Source of the DNA: JADGHX01 sp037200125 | GTDB lineage: Bacteria; Pseudomonadota; Gammaproteobacteria; Steroidobacterales; Steroidobacteraceae | DNA length: 64,000 nt | Reading direction: 5' to 3' | NCBI GenBank assembly: GCA_037200125.1 | Contig: JBBCGS010000003.1 | Coordinates: 1,054,001-1,118,000 of the forward strand | Shown: positions 27,186 through 36,657 of the stretch, piece after piece | Layout of the letters: each line of letters begins with the position of its first letter | How positions within the stretch are numbered: the first letter of the stretch is position 1 | Program-made: the position numbers and the translations under genes | Notes under the pieces: model-generated | Database searches by the model: none | What the model saw: the letters and a program-made list of their open reading frames with translations, nothing else | Told to the model about the DNA's origin: nothing

Positions 27186-27863
27186 GTGCTGCTCGTCGAA
27201 GACGACGAGCGCCTCAGCGAGCTCGTGCGCAGTTATCTCGACGGCAATGGATTCGATGTCTCGATCGAAAATCGCGGCGATCGCGTGCTCGGCCGCGTGC
27301 AGCAGGAGCGGCCGGATCTCGTGATCCCTCGACCTGGGCTCCCCGGCCAGAGCGGCTTCGCGGTGTGCAAGGAGATGCGCGCGGCCCATTCGACGCCGAT
27401 CCTCATCCTGACGGCGCGCAACAGTGACATCGACCAGGTCCTCGGGCTCGAGCTCGGTGCGGACGATTTCGTGATCAGCCTGTCGAGCCTCGCGTGCTCG
27501 TCGCGCGCATTCATGCGCTCCTGCGACGGGGCCGGGCGCCGGTGGTTCAGGAACATCGCAAGCTGCGTTTCGGCAGCCTGTCCATCGACACGGCGGCCCG
27601 TGCCGTTCGGCTGGGCGAGCAGGAAATCGCCCTGTCCCAGCAACGAGTTCGATCTGCTGCTGCGTCTTGCGAGCCATCCCGGGGAGATCCAGTCCCGCGA
27701 GACGCTCTATCTGCAACTCTATCGCCGCGAATACGACGGCGTGGATCGCACGCTCGACGTGCGCATCTCCCACCTGCGCCGAAAACTCGGCGACACCGGC
27801 GAGCCGGAACGGATCAAGACCGTGTGGGGTCACGGCTACCTGTTCGTGCCGGGCGCCTGGTAG
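27186..27863 (+). pseudogene. OmpR/RstA-type response regulator, frameshifted as sequenced
   Basis: The receiver domain begins VLLVEDDERLSELVRSYLDG. The phosphoacceptor region reads LVIPRPGLPGQSG where LVILDLGLPGQSG is expected: an extra C in a C run and a missing G in a G run, about 12 bp apart, cancel each other and hide the aspartate. Later breaks near 27490 and 27640 separate RVLVARIHALLRR from the winged-helix effector (NEFDLLLRLASHPG, DVRISHLRRKLGD, VWGHGYLFVPG). It lies between DUF3019 and the kinase. The start is uncertain; the GTG at 27186 is the latest reasonable one. Confidence 0.8.
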
Positions 27864-27866
27864 CCG

Positions 27867-29203
27867 ATGGCACGCCACTTTCTTCAGCTGTATCTGCTGA
27901 TCGTCGCCACGGTCGCGGCGGCGAGCTGGGCCCAGGGCAAGCTGTGGGAAACCTTCGCGGGGCGCACGGACGAGACGGCAATCGCCGAAAACCGGGCGCA
28001 GGCCGCGGCGCTGACCCTCGTCAACAGTCAGCTTCGCGAGATTCCGCGCGACGACCGAGGCAAGTATGTCGCGGGCCTTGCCGCGCGCAGCGGCGTCAAT
28101 CTCGAGCTGCTGGAACCGCGCGACATCGTCGGCGCGGACACGCTTGCCCGGCTTGCGCACGGCGAGGTCGCGCACATGCGCGCGGCGAATGAGGACTGGC
28201 TGCTCGAGACCGTCGCGGGCGACGGCCGCGTGCTCGCGCTTCACTACTCCGTGCCCGAGATGAAGCGAGGCGTCATCGACTGGACGCTCGCGTTCCTGTT
28301 CTACGCGGCCATCGCGCTCGTGATCATGGCGTGGCTCTGGCCGCTCACGCGCGACCTGCGGCAGCTCGAGCGCTCGACGACGAGCTTTGGCGATCGGGCC
28401 TGGAAGTTCGATGCGCGCATCGGCGCGCGCTCGCCGGTGTACCGGCTCGCCGAAGCCTTCCGGCGCATGGCCGCGCGCATCGACAGTCTGATCGGCGCGC
28501 AGAAGGACATGACCAACGCGATGTCGCACGAGATCAAGACGCCGCTCGCACCGCATGCGTTTCGAGATCGAGATGGCGCGCACGGCGGCGGATCCGCGGA
28601 AACTGGCGGTGCACCTGAGCCACCTGGACAGCGACGTTGCCGAGCTCGACGCGTTCATCACCGCGACGCTCGACTACGCCATCCTGGAGCGCGCCGAAGT
28701 GGCGCTGAACGTGCGGGAGCACGACTTCACGCAGATTCTGCCGGCGGTGGTCGAGGCGGTCACGCGTTCGCCCCGGGGCGAGGCGCTCAGCATTCGTTGC
28801 GAGGTTTCGCCCGCCGCCACGCAGGTACGGGTGCGACATATACCTGATGGAGAGCGTCGTTCGGAACCTGCTCTACAACGCCGTTCGCTACGCGCGACGG
28901 GAAGTCCATGTGATGTTCAGCGTCCTGCGCGACGGGCAGTATCGCCTCAGCGTGGAGGACGACGGCCCCGGCATTCCGGAAGCCGATCGCGAACGCATCT
29001 TCCATTCGTTCGTGCAGCTGGACGAGCCCGAGCGACGCAAGACCGGCTACGGCCTCGGGCTCGCGATCGTGAAGCGAATCGTGGACTGGCACGGCGGCAA
29101 AGTCGCGGTCTATCAGTGCGGACTGCGCGGGGCCGGATTTGCGGTGACGTGGGGCTCGGGCCGCCGCGTTCCCGCGAGCGACGTATCCACCGGCGCCTAC
29201 TGA
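27867..29203 (+). pseudogene. RstB-type sensor histidine kinase, frameshifted as sequenced
   Basis: Inner-membrane kinase with an N-terminal membrane helix (FLQLYLLIVATVAAASW), a periplasmic domain to about residue 130, a second helix (LAFLFYAAIALVIMAWLW), HAMP, and the phosphoacceptor box MTNAMSHEIKTPLA. Frame changes near 28548 and 28838 separate this from MRFEIEMARTAADPRKL and from the ATPase domain, which shows the N box SVVRNLLYNAVRYAR, the G1 box VEDDGPGIPEADRERIF and the G2 box TGYGLGLAIVKRI. All catalytic motifs are present in order. It begins 3 bp after the response regulator and should form a cognate pair with it. Confidence 0.82.
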
Positions 29204-29296
29204 TCCGCCCGCCGGCAACCTGCCGATCACAAACCTGCAACATCGACGCCGCAGGCTCGTGGGTCTTTTCGAGCACGGTGCGGCATCGAGCGGTTC

Positions 29297-30334
29297 ATGG
29301 ACAGATGGAGTCTCCTCGCGTTCGCGCGCTTCTTGCTCGCGCTGATCGTTGCCATGGGGCACCTGGACCCGATCGCGGGCATCGGCTGGGTGCCTCCGCT
29401 AGGCGAGCTCGGCCTCTTTGAAGCGGTGCTGGGATTCCTGCTCATCAGCGGCTATTCAATCGGCAGCTCCTATGACAAGGAGCCTCAGGGGTTCCTCCAG
29501 CGGCGCGCACTGCGAATCTACCCCGTGTATATCGGCGCGATCACGCTCGCGTGCATCGCTACGCCTCTGCCCCTGAACGCCGGCCTCGCATGGACGGTCG
29601 GGCAGAACCTTCTGTTCCTGAATCAGATCACGACGGATGAATCGTTCATTCCGGCCGCGTGGTCGCTCGCGCTCGAAGTCTGGCTGTATTGCCTCACGCC
29701 GTTGCTGGCACGCCTGAGAACCGCGCAGGTTCGCGCGCTGATGTATCTGTCATTCGCGGCGTTCTGCTGTCACGAAGTCGCGCGCACCGGGCTGCATCTG
29801 CACTACTACGCCGGTGTCAGCTACGGGCTGAACCTGCTGGTGCTGTCATGGGCGTGGCTCGGCGGCCTCATCCTCGCGCGGGATCCCTCGACAGCGAAGC
29901 GAACGCTGCGCGATTGCGCGCTGATGTTCTTCGGCTACGAGTTACTGACGATAACCATCCAGGCTCTCTATCTCCGCAAGCATCACGACCTCGCGTCGTT
30001 CGATGCCGCGTTCTACCTCGCTCACGTCGCGACGCTCGCGGCGGTTACGGCCCTGTTCTGGTGGATTATCACGGGAAGGACCGGCGGCAAGAAGAACGGA
30101 GCGATGCGCCTATTGGGGGATATCTCCTACCCGTTCTTCCTGGTCCACATGCCGACGTACGCGCTTCTGCTGAACGCGGGCGTGAAGAACTCGCTTCTGC
30201 TCACTGCCGGCTCGCTGGTGGTCGCGTACATCTTCTACCGGTGCCTGGACTTCTACAGCCGATCGCGCGAGCGGCGTGCGCGCCCGACCGCGCGCCTCGT
30301 CGCTACAGAAATCGCGCAGGGATCGAGTCCTTGA
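29297..30334 (+). CDS. acyltransferase family membrane protein
   Basis: A 345-residue polytopic protein of the acyltransferase-3 (OafA/NodX-like) family, which O-acylates cell-surface sugars. About ten membrane spans are visible. The N-terminus FARFLLALIVAMGHL carries the arginine and histidine typical of the family in or next to the first span; LLISGYSIG and FLQRRALRIYPVYI follow. The C-terminus ends in the Arg-rich tail RSRERRARPTAR. Its 3' end overlaps that of the convergent GST gene by 32 bp. Confidence 0.86.
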   Translation: MDRWSLLAFARFLLALIVAMGHLDPIAGIGWVPPLGELGLFEAVLGFLLISGYSIGSSYDKEPQGFLQRRALRIYPVYIGAITLACIATPLPLNAGLAWTVGQNLLFLNQITTDESFIPAAWSLALEVWLYCLTPLLARLRTAQVRALMYLSFAAFCCHEVARTGLHLHYYAGVSYGLNLLVLSWAWLGGLILARDPSTAKRTLRDCALMFFGYELLTITIQALYLRKHHDLASFDAAFYLAHVATLAAVTALFWWIITGRTGGKKNGAMRLLGDISYPFFLVHMPTYALLLNAGVKNSLLLTAGSLVVAYIFYRCLDFYSRSRERRARPTARLVATEIAQGSSP

Positions 30335-30976
30335 ACGGGTACATCTTGAAGTAGGGACGCGCCTCCTCGAGCACACGCTGCACGGATGGCCGCAGCAACA
30401 GTCGCTCGAAATACGCACCGGCTTTTGGATGAGTTTCCGCGAACGGAATCAGCGTGCCCGCGTAGAAGAGCGCCGGCACAGCGGCGCAGTCCGCAACGCT
30501 GAAGGCCTCTCCGACGACCCACGTGCGCGTTGCCACCTGGCGCTCCAGCATGTCGTAGGCCATTTCCAGTGCGGCGTTCGATTCGGGCGTCGCGCGCACA
30601 TCGCGTTCGCCTTCCGGTCGCAATTGGTTGCCGACGATTCGCTGCATCGGTTGCTGGACGTACAGATCGAAGAAACGATCCCACAGACGCGCGTCGAGCC
30701 GCTGCTCTTCGTCTGGCGGCAGCAGCCTTTGCGCGCCGGGATAGTAGCGGTCGAGATACTCGATGATGATCGTCGTCTCCGGCACCGTGCGGTCGCGTTG
30801 GTCGTCGCGAAGCACCGGCATCTTGCCGACGGGCCACAGCTCGAAGAATCGCGCGCTGGCCGCGGGTCGCCCAGGTTCACTATCTCGCCGGTGAAGGGCG
30901 TGCGGCTCTCGTACAACGCGATCTGTACCTTCCAGCAGAACGACGCGAGCGGGTGGTAGTAAAGCGTGAGACTCAT
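30303..30976 (-). pseudogene. glutathione S-transferase family protein, frameshifted as sequenced
   Basis: The thioredoxin-like N-terminal domain starts at ATG 30976 (MSLTLYYHPLASFCWKVQIA, with the LASFCWKV segment that usually bears the catalytic Ser/Cys). One frame change near 30865 separates it from FFELWPVGKMPVLRDD, TIIIEYLDRYYPGAQRLL and the helical C-terminal domain with VVGEAFSVADCAAVPALFYA. The 674-bp length is normal once a single base is adjusted. The substrate is unknown. The gene overlaps the 3' end of the acyltransferase gene on the other strand. Confidence 0.82.
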
Positions 30977-31345
30977 GGTCGACGATCCTCTTCGGGCAAT
31001 TCTTCGGCAAGGCGCTCCAGCATCTCCACCCAGCTCGGGTAGGCGCCCGTGCGCTCGTGACGAGACTATTAGGGCGATGTAAAGAGGCGCTCAATCTATC
31101 CACAACCAAATGGTTGTACATGGACGCCTGTGTTATCAACCACCTTCGCGAGCTCGGCGGAACAACGCCGCCTCGGACGCAACGGAAATTTTCGGGCCGC
31201 TCGCCCGCGCCGCGCGACCGTTCGGCCCCGGCTTCGGTCACCGCGCGAACGAAGGGCGACGCACTGGCGGGCACCCGGGGGTCCGCCGTTACACTCGCTG
31301 CCCTCGCGCGTGCCGGAGGCGCGCAGCGCACAGGGGGCGCGACGA
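30977..31345. other. 369-bp intergenic region with possible regulator remnant
   Basis: On the minus strand, an ATG at 31121 opens MYNHLVVDRLSASL, which resembles the N-terminus of ArsR-family regulators. Helical coding-like sequence (ERTGAYPSWVEMLERLAEEL) reappears in another frame just upstream of the GST start, with stops in between. This could be the residue of an ArsR or related gene after internal deletion. Nothing else is recognised. Confidence 0.35.
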
Positions 31346-32138
31346 ATGATCAAGGTTCAGAATCTCGTCAGGAAGTTCGGCGACTTCCAGGCCGTGAAAG
31401 ACATCTCGTTCGAGGTGAAGCCCGGCGAGCTGTTCGCCTTCCTGGGGCCGAACGGCGCGGGCAAGACCACGACCATCAAGATGCTCACGACGCTGCTGTC
31501 ACCCACGAGCGGCAGCATCCAGATCGACGGGCTCGACCCCGCGAAACATCAGCACGAAGTGCGCAGCCGCTTCGGCATCGTGTTCCAGGACTCGAGCGTC
31601 GATGGCGAGCTCACAGCGTGGGAAAACATGGATATTCACGGCGTGCTTTACCACGTTGCCGCGCAAGGTGCGTCACGAACGCACCGAGCAGCTGCTGAAA
31701 CTCTTCGAGTTGTGGGAGAAGAAAGACCAGCGCATGAAGACTTTCTCCGGCGGCATGAAGCGCAGGCTGGAGATCGCGCGCGGCTTCCTGCACACACCGA
31801 AGATCCTGTTCCTCGACGAGCCCACGCTCGGCCTCGATCCGCAGAGTCGCAACCAGCTCTGGACGCACGTGAAGGCGCTGAACGAATCGGAGAAGGTCAC
31901 CGTATTCCTCACGACGCACTACATGGACGAGGCCGAACGGGTCGCGCAGCGCATCGCTGTGATCGACCACGGCGCCATCGTGGCACAGGGCTCGCCCGCG
32001 GAGCTCAAGCAGCAGACGCAGACGGACTCGCTCGAAGGCGCATTCCTCAAACTTACCGGCTCCGCTATCCGCGATGAGCAGGCGGGCTCCGCCGACCAGA
32101 TGCGGCAGTTCGCGCGCATGTGGAGCAACCGCCGATGA
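31346..32138 (+). pseudogene. ABC-2 type exporter ATPase, frameshifted as sequenced
   Basis: DrrA/NodI-like ATP-binding subunit. From ATG 31346 the protein has Walker A GPNGAGKTTTIKML, the Q loop FGIVFQDSSVD, then a frame change near 31660 (in GCCGCGCAAGG), then the signature FSGGMKRRLEIARG, Walker B ILFLDEPTLGLDPQ and the switch histidine in VFLTTHYMDEAER. All catalytic elements exist; only one base separates the two halves. The stop overlaps the permease start (ATGA), so the two are coupled subunits. Confidence 0.88.
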
Positions 32139-32881
32139 ATGTCATCTACATTCTGTGGCTTCGCGCGCTCAAGCACTGGGTGCGCTCGCCCGCGCAGATC
32201 GTCGCGTCGTTCGGCCAGCCGCTGCTGTATCTCGTAGGCCTCGGTTACGGGCTCGGGCCGACGTTCGCGAAAGCGGGCAACGGCAGCTACCTGCAGTTCC
32301 TCGCACCGGGCGTTATCGGCGTAACGGTGCTCTTCTCCGGCGCGTTCTCGGGCATCGGCCTGATCTGGGACCGGCAGTTCGGCTTCTTGAAAGAAACGCT
32401 CGTCGCGCCTGTGCCGAGATTGTGGGTGATGATCGGTCGCACCCTGGGCGGCGCGACGGTCGCGATGATTCAGGGCCTGCTCGTGTTCATCCTGTGCGTC
32501 GTCTTCGGCTTCAGGCCGACCACGTTCATGGCGGTGCCGCTGTTCTTCGTCACCATGGCGCTCATCGCCATCGTGTGCTGCGCGTTCGGCACGGCGATCG
32601 GTAGCCGCATGCAGAGCATGCAGGCGTTCCCGCTCATCATGAACTTCGTGATGATGCCGCTCTTCTTCCTCTCGGGGGCGCTGTATCCGCTGCAGGGTTT
32701 GCCGAAGGCGCTGCAGGTCATCACCGCGGTGAATCCGCTGTCTTACGGCGTTGATGGATTGCGCGGAACGCTGATCGGACTGAGCCACTTCGGCGTTGCT
32801 TGGGACATGGGCGTGCTCGCCTGTGTGGCCGCCGTGCTCTTCGTGTTCGGCGCCTGGTCGTTCTCGAAGATCGAGCTGTAA
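32135..32881 (+). CDS. ABC-2 type transporter permease
   Basis: A 248-residue inner-membrane subunit with six membrane segments, for example LLYLVGLGYGLG, VIGVTVLFSGAFSGIGLIWD, ALIAIVCCAFGTAIGS and MNFVMMPLFFLSGALYPL. The motif FLSGALYPL before the last extracellular loop is typical of the ABC-2/DrrB family. It pairs with the ATPase encoded immediately upstream. The exported substrate is unknown; drug-like compounds or polysaccharide are the usual choices for this family. Confidence 0.9.
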   Translation: MNVIYILWLRALKHWVRSPAQIVASFGQPLLYLVGLGYGLGPTFAKAGNGSYLQFLAPGVIGVTVLFSGAFSGIGLIWDRQFGFLKETLVAPVPRLWVMIGRTLGGATVAMIQGLLVFILCVVFGFRPTTFMAVPLFFVTMALIAIVCCAFGTAIGSRMQSMQAFPLIMNFVMMPLFFLSGALYPLQGLPKALQVITAVNPLSYGVDGLRGTLIGLSHFGVAWDMGVLACVAAVLFVFGAWSFSKIEL

Positions 32882-32991
32882 TCGCTACTTCCGCGATCGC
32901 GCGCGGCATGCCGGTGGCATGAACCATCGCATGGTTCCAGATGGGGACGGCCGCGCACCCGGAGGGGAATAGGGTTACCCGCCAGCCCGCC

Positions 32992-33101
32992 GCCGGCCTG
33001 GGTCACCTACATCCCGAGCAGGTGCGCCTCCGGAGGGCTTGCCGCCCGCATCAGCGCCCGGGTCGCCGGCCTGAGTCACCCACGTTCCGAGCGAGTGCGC
33101 C
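32992..33101. repeat. two imperfect 37-bp direct repeats
   Basis: GCCGGCCTGGGTCACC... at 32992-33028 recurs as GCCGGCCTGAGTCACC... at 33065-33101, with 31 of 37 positions the same. They lie in the 360-bp gap between the ABC permease and cytochrome c5 genes. No open frame of substance crosses them. On the minus strand both can be read in the same frame (AHxLGxxVTQAG) with some third-position differences, so they may be duplicated remnants of coding DNA. Confidence 0.6.
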
Positions 33102-33168
33102 GGGATCAGGCCGTGCAACGCCGTGAGATCGGTCCCTTCGAGCAGGGTGGAACGTGCGTGCGCGTATC

Positions 33169-33198
33169 CTGACTCCGCCCCCCGCCTGCCGGTATACT
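33169..33198 (+). promoter_or_regulatory. candidate promoter of cytochrome c5 gene
   Basis: CTGACT at 33169-33174 and TATACT at 33193-33198 are separated by 18 bp and end 43 bp before the GTG start at 33242. The -10 is close to consensus; the -35 matches four of six positions. Confidence 0.45.
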
Positions 33199-33241
33199 CC
33201 GCGCCCGAAGAAAGCCCCCCTTCGGCAGCACGAGCAGCATT

Positions 33242-33760
33242 GTGAGCAAGCAGGACACCCACTTTTTCAATACGTTCAGCCTGGTGATCGGCCTCCTGGT
33301 GGTGGTCGCGCTGGGGATCTTCGCGCTCGCCCGCAGCGTCGCGGCCGAGACCCAGGAAAAGCAGATGCTGGTCGAGACCCACTACCTGAAGGGTGTCAGC
33401 GAGCGCGTGGATCCGTTTGCCCGCGTCGCCGTCGCCGGCCAGGACAATACGGCGCTCAAGATCGAGGCCACGAGCCCCGCTGGCTCCGCCGCCGGCCCGG
33501 CGCCCCCGAAGAATGGCGACGAGCTGTACGAACAGGCGTGCAAGGCCTGCCACGGTACCGGCATCGGTGGCGCCCCGAAGGCGGGCGACAAGACGGCCTG
33601 GAGTCCGCGCATCGCGAAGGGCAAGGACACCCTGTACGACCACGCCCTGCACGGTTTCACCGGCACCGCCGGCGTGATGCCGGCCAAGGGCGGTCGCGTG
33701 GACCTCTCGGACGAGCTGGTGAAAGAAGCCGTCGACCACATCGTCGGCATGGCCAAGTAG
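33242..33760 (+). CDS. cytochrome c5 family protein, membrane anchored
   Basis: A 172-residue monohaem c-type cytochrome. One N-terminal membrane helix (FNTFSLVIGLLVVVALGIFA) is probably uncleaved, followed by a linker rich in Ala and Pro and the haem domain with CKACH (in LYEQACKACHGTGIGGAPK) and a methionine ligand candidate in AGVMPAKGG. The start is a GTG at 33242. It is probably an electron donor to a terminal oxidase, facing the periplasm. A strong terminator follows, so it is monocistronic. Confidence 0.9.
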   Translation: MSKQDTHFFNTFSLVIGLLVVVALGIFALARSVAAETQEKQMLVETHYLKGVSERVDPFARVAVAGQDNTALKIEATSPAGSAAGPAPPKNGDELYEQACKACHGTGIGGAPKAGDKTAWSPRIAKGKDTLYDHALHGFTGTAGVMPAKGGRVDLSDELVKEAVDHIVGMAK

Positions 33761-33775
33761 AGAGTCTCTTTGTAG

Positions 33776-33804
33776 CGGGGGCGGCGAACGCCGCCCCCGT
33801 TTTC
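33776..33804 (+). terminator. Rho-independent terminator after cytochrome c5
   Basis: CGGGGGCGGCG (33776-33786) pairs with CGCCGCCCCCG (33789-33799), followed by TTTTCC. It separates the cytochrome gene from the signalling and export operon that starts at 33993. Confidence 0.85.
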
Positions 33805-33992
33805 CGGACCCTTCGCGCCCACCGGGCGCCATTCCCCCTCGAGAAACCGAGGCCCGCCACATTTACCGGCGGCGGGCGGCATTTGGCCGGCAAACTCTGG
33901 CAAGCCCCGGAGCCGGCCCGTAACGTTCGCGCACCATATAAACCGGAGCGCCCAACGTCTTTCCGTTCGGCGCGCTCCGTGGGAGCCCGACG

Positions 33993-34781
33993 ATGTTTCA
34001 CGAACACAGGCGCCGCGATCGCGGCCTCGGCCTCGGCCTCGACGGCCGGGTGGAAGGACAGATCCGGCGCCAGTACGGCAAGCGCGGCCGCTTCCACTCG
34101 CTGGTGATCGGCGCCCTCATCGTCACCTTCGGAGCCACCCTCCTCGCCACCAACCTCGGCTGGACGGACATGCGCTCGGCCATGCGTCAGTTCTGGCCGT
34201 TCGCGCTCGTCGTGTGGGGCATCGCCAACCTGTTCAGCGATCGCCCAGGCGGCAAATTCTGGGGCCTGGTGCTGATCGTGGCCGGTTCCTGGATCTACGC
34301 CGACCAGCGGGACTGGATCCATGTGCAGTTCTGGGCGGTATTCGGCCCGACGGTTCTGATCCTGCTGGGGTTGATGGTTGCCTGGCGAGCCCTTGCGGGG
34401 CCGACGCGGCCGCCGGCAACGCCGGACGGCGAAGAAGCATCGGGCTACATCAGCTCGTTCGCGGTCATGAGCGGCAGCGAGCACAAGCCGACCCAGCCGT
34501 TCCAGGGAGCGAACCTGGGCGCGATGATGGGCGGCGTGAAGCTCGACCTCACCGGCGCTGAGATGCAGGGCGACACCGCGACAATAGAAGTATTCGCCGT
34601 GTGGGGCGGAATCGAGATCTTCGCGCCCCGTGACTGGGACGTGACGAGCAAGGTCGTGACGTTCATGGGGGCCAGCGTCGACAAGCGCCGGCCGGCCGCG
34701 CCACCGGTGCCCGGCACGCCGCGCAAGACCCTCGTGATCCACGGCTTCGTCCTGATGGGCGGCATCGAGATCAAGGACTGA
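33993..34781 (+). CDS. LiaF-like membrane protein (DUF5668/LiaI-LiaF type)
   Basis: A 262-residue protein. The first half has four short membrane segments (SLVIGALIVTFGATLLAT, FWPFALVVWGIANLF, FWGLVLIVAGSWIY, VLILLGLMVAWRA). The C-terminal half is the repetitive beta-strand domain seen in LiaF-like proteins (GAMMGGVKLDLTGAEMQGD, FAVWGGIEIFAPRDWDV, FVLMGGIEIKD). In Gram-positives LiaF restrains a LytTR- or NarL-type two-component system responding to envelope damage. Here it lies 7 bp upstream of a LytS-type kinase, so a similar sensory role is inferred. Confidence 0.82.
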   Translation: MFHEHRRRDRGLGLGLDGRVEGQIRRQYGKRGRFHSLVIGALIVTFGATLLATNLGWTDMRSAMRQFWPFALVVWGIANLFSDRPGGKFWGLVLIVAGSWIYADQRDWIHVQFWAVFGPTVLILLGLMVAWRALAGPTRPPATPDGEEASGYISSFAVMSGSEHKPTQPFQGANLGAMMGGVKLDLTGAEMQGDTATIEVFAVWGGIEIFAPRDWDVTSKVVTFMGASVDKRRPAAPPVPGTPRKTLVIHGFVLMGGIEIKD

Positions 34782-34788
34782 ATGACCT

Positions 34789-35920
34789 GTGGCTCAGGCA
34801 CTTCATCCAATCATCGCGCGACGCGAGCGCTTCCTGCTGTATCTGACGGTATGGCTCGCGTTCGGCGCGCTGCTCGCGGGAGTGGTCGCCTATCGCGGCG
34901 ACACCACTTTCGGCTGGGCCTCGGTCTTCACCATGCCGCTCGCGATCCTGCTGGGGCTGCAATCGCTATCGTGCTGGTACCTGGTGCAGGTGCTGCCGAT
35001 GGACGGGACGCCACTCGGGCGTCTCACCGGCACCTGGGTCGGCGCCGGCTTCGTGATGCTCGCGATCTGGGTGGCGGCCGCGCTGGGCTGGGCGTGGGTC
35101 CTGCGAGTCACCGTGCCGCAGGCTCTGGACGATGAGGCAGCCAGCGGGCTCACGCCGTTATTGCTCTTCTCCGGCGCGGCGGGATTGCTGGTCGCCGTGC
35201 TCGGGCACTACATGCTCGTGGCATTCGAGCGTTCGACGCAGGCGGAGCGTCGCGCGCTCGAGCTGCGAGTGCTCGCCCGCGAATCGGAGCTGCGCTCGCT
35301 GCGCGGGCAGCTCGACCCGCATTTCCTGTTCAACAGCCTCAACTCGGTTGCCGCGCTGATCGGCTCCGACGCGCAATCCGCGCGGCGCATGTGCTTTCTG
35401 ATGGCGGGCTTCTTCCGCAAGAGCCTGCAACTCGGCGGCAAGCATGCCATCCCGCTGTCCGAAGAGCTTTCGCTGGTGCAGACGTTCCTGTCCATCGAAG
35501 AAGTGCGTTTCCGCGAGCGCCTGCTCACGCGCTTCGATGTGGCGGACGACACACTCAATCTCTCTGTGCCGCCGCTCGTGCTGGCAGCCGCTCGTCGAGA
35601 ACGCGGTTCATCACGGCATCGCGCATCTCATCGAAGGGGGCGAAGTGACGGTGCGCGCGCACAAGCGCGACGGACTGCTCGAGCTCATCGTCGAGAATCC
35701 GTGCGACCCCGAACGCCCGCCATCACGTGGCGCGGGCGTCGGCCTCGCCAACGTGCGCTCGCGCATCGACACACTATTCGCGCATCGCGCAAGCGTCGAT
35801 GTGAATGCGCAGCCCACCTGGTTTCGCGTCGCGATTCTTCTGCCGGCGGCGCAAGTGATTCGGAGAACAAGACGACCGCTGCCCTGGCTGGATGACAAAC
35901 GTCATGAGAGGGGCCCATGA
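34789..35920 (+). pseudogene. LytS/AlgZ-type sensor histidine kinase, frameshifted as sequenced
   Basis: A GTG at 34789 opens a protein with four membrane helices (residues 15-150), then the His_kinase phosphoacceptor block LRGQLDPHFLFNSLNSVAAL, then EEVRFRERLLTRFDVADD. One extra G near 35585 (CTGGCAGCCG for CTGCAGCCG) shifts the frame just before the ATPase N box PLVENAVHHGI. The domain then finishes normally with GVGLANVRSRID. It overlaps the response regulator start by 4 bp (ATGA). In the operon it probably transmits the signal from the LiaF-like protein. Confidence 0.88.
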
Positions 35921-36657
35921 GGGTTTTGATAGTCGACGATGAATCGCTCGCCCGTGCTTATCTGGCCGAGCAATTGACGGACGATTGATGGCATTGTCCT
36001 CGTCGGACAGGCGGCCAATGGTTTCGAGGCCGTCAAGATGGCCGAAGAGCTGTCGCCGGACCTCATGCTGCTCGACGTACAGATGCCAAAACTTTCGGGC
36101 TTCGAAGTGTTGGAGCTTCTCGCGGAACGCGCGCCCGCCGTGGTGTTCATCACCGCGCACGACGAGTTCGCGCTGCGTGCGTTCGAAGTGCACGCCGTGG
36201 ACTACCTCATGAAGCCTGTGGAACCGCCGCGCCTCATCGCCGCGATCGAGCGCGTCGCGGAACGGCTGAAGACGAAAGCACTGGCGCCGGCCGCTCACGA
36301 GCTGGCAGAGACCGCTCGTCCCCCAGGCCGGCCACTGGAACGCATCCTCGTGCGCGAGGGTGGCCGTGTTCACGTGTTGCCGGTCGATAGAATCGACTTT
36401 GTGGAAGCGCAGGACGATTATCTATCCTTCGCGTCAGGGGGAAAGCGCCAGCGCAAGCAGCAAACGATGTCGGACGTGGAGGCGCAGCTCGACAAGGCGC
36501 GCTTCGTACGAATCCACCGCTCGTTCCTGCTGAACGTCGAACGGCTCGCCCGTATCGAGCCGTACGCAAAAGACAGCTGGCTGGCCGTTCTCCAGGACGC
36601 ACGAGACTTCCCGTTTCGCGCACCGGCTATTCGCGGCTCAAGGAGTTGATCGGCTGA
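35917..36657 (+). pseudogene. LytTR family response regulator, frameshifted as sequenced
   Basis: The receiver starts MRVLIVDDESLARAYLAEQL and is broken near 35983. In the next frame VGQAANGFEAVKMAEEL and the phosphoacceptor LMLLDVQMPKLSGFEVL follow, then the LytTR DNA-binding domain (ILVREGGRVHVLPVDRIDFV, RFVRIHRSFLLNV). A missing G near 36598 hides the usual ending TGYSRLKELIG, which is present in another frame and stops at 36657. That stop overlaps the HlyD start (TGATG). It is expected to control the export genes that follow. Confidence 0.88.

Noticed and set aside
32992..33101. Pair of 37-bp repeats considered as a minimal CRISPR array
   Set aside because: Only two copies, 31 of 37 identical, not palindromic, and no cas gene in the window.
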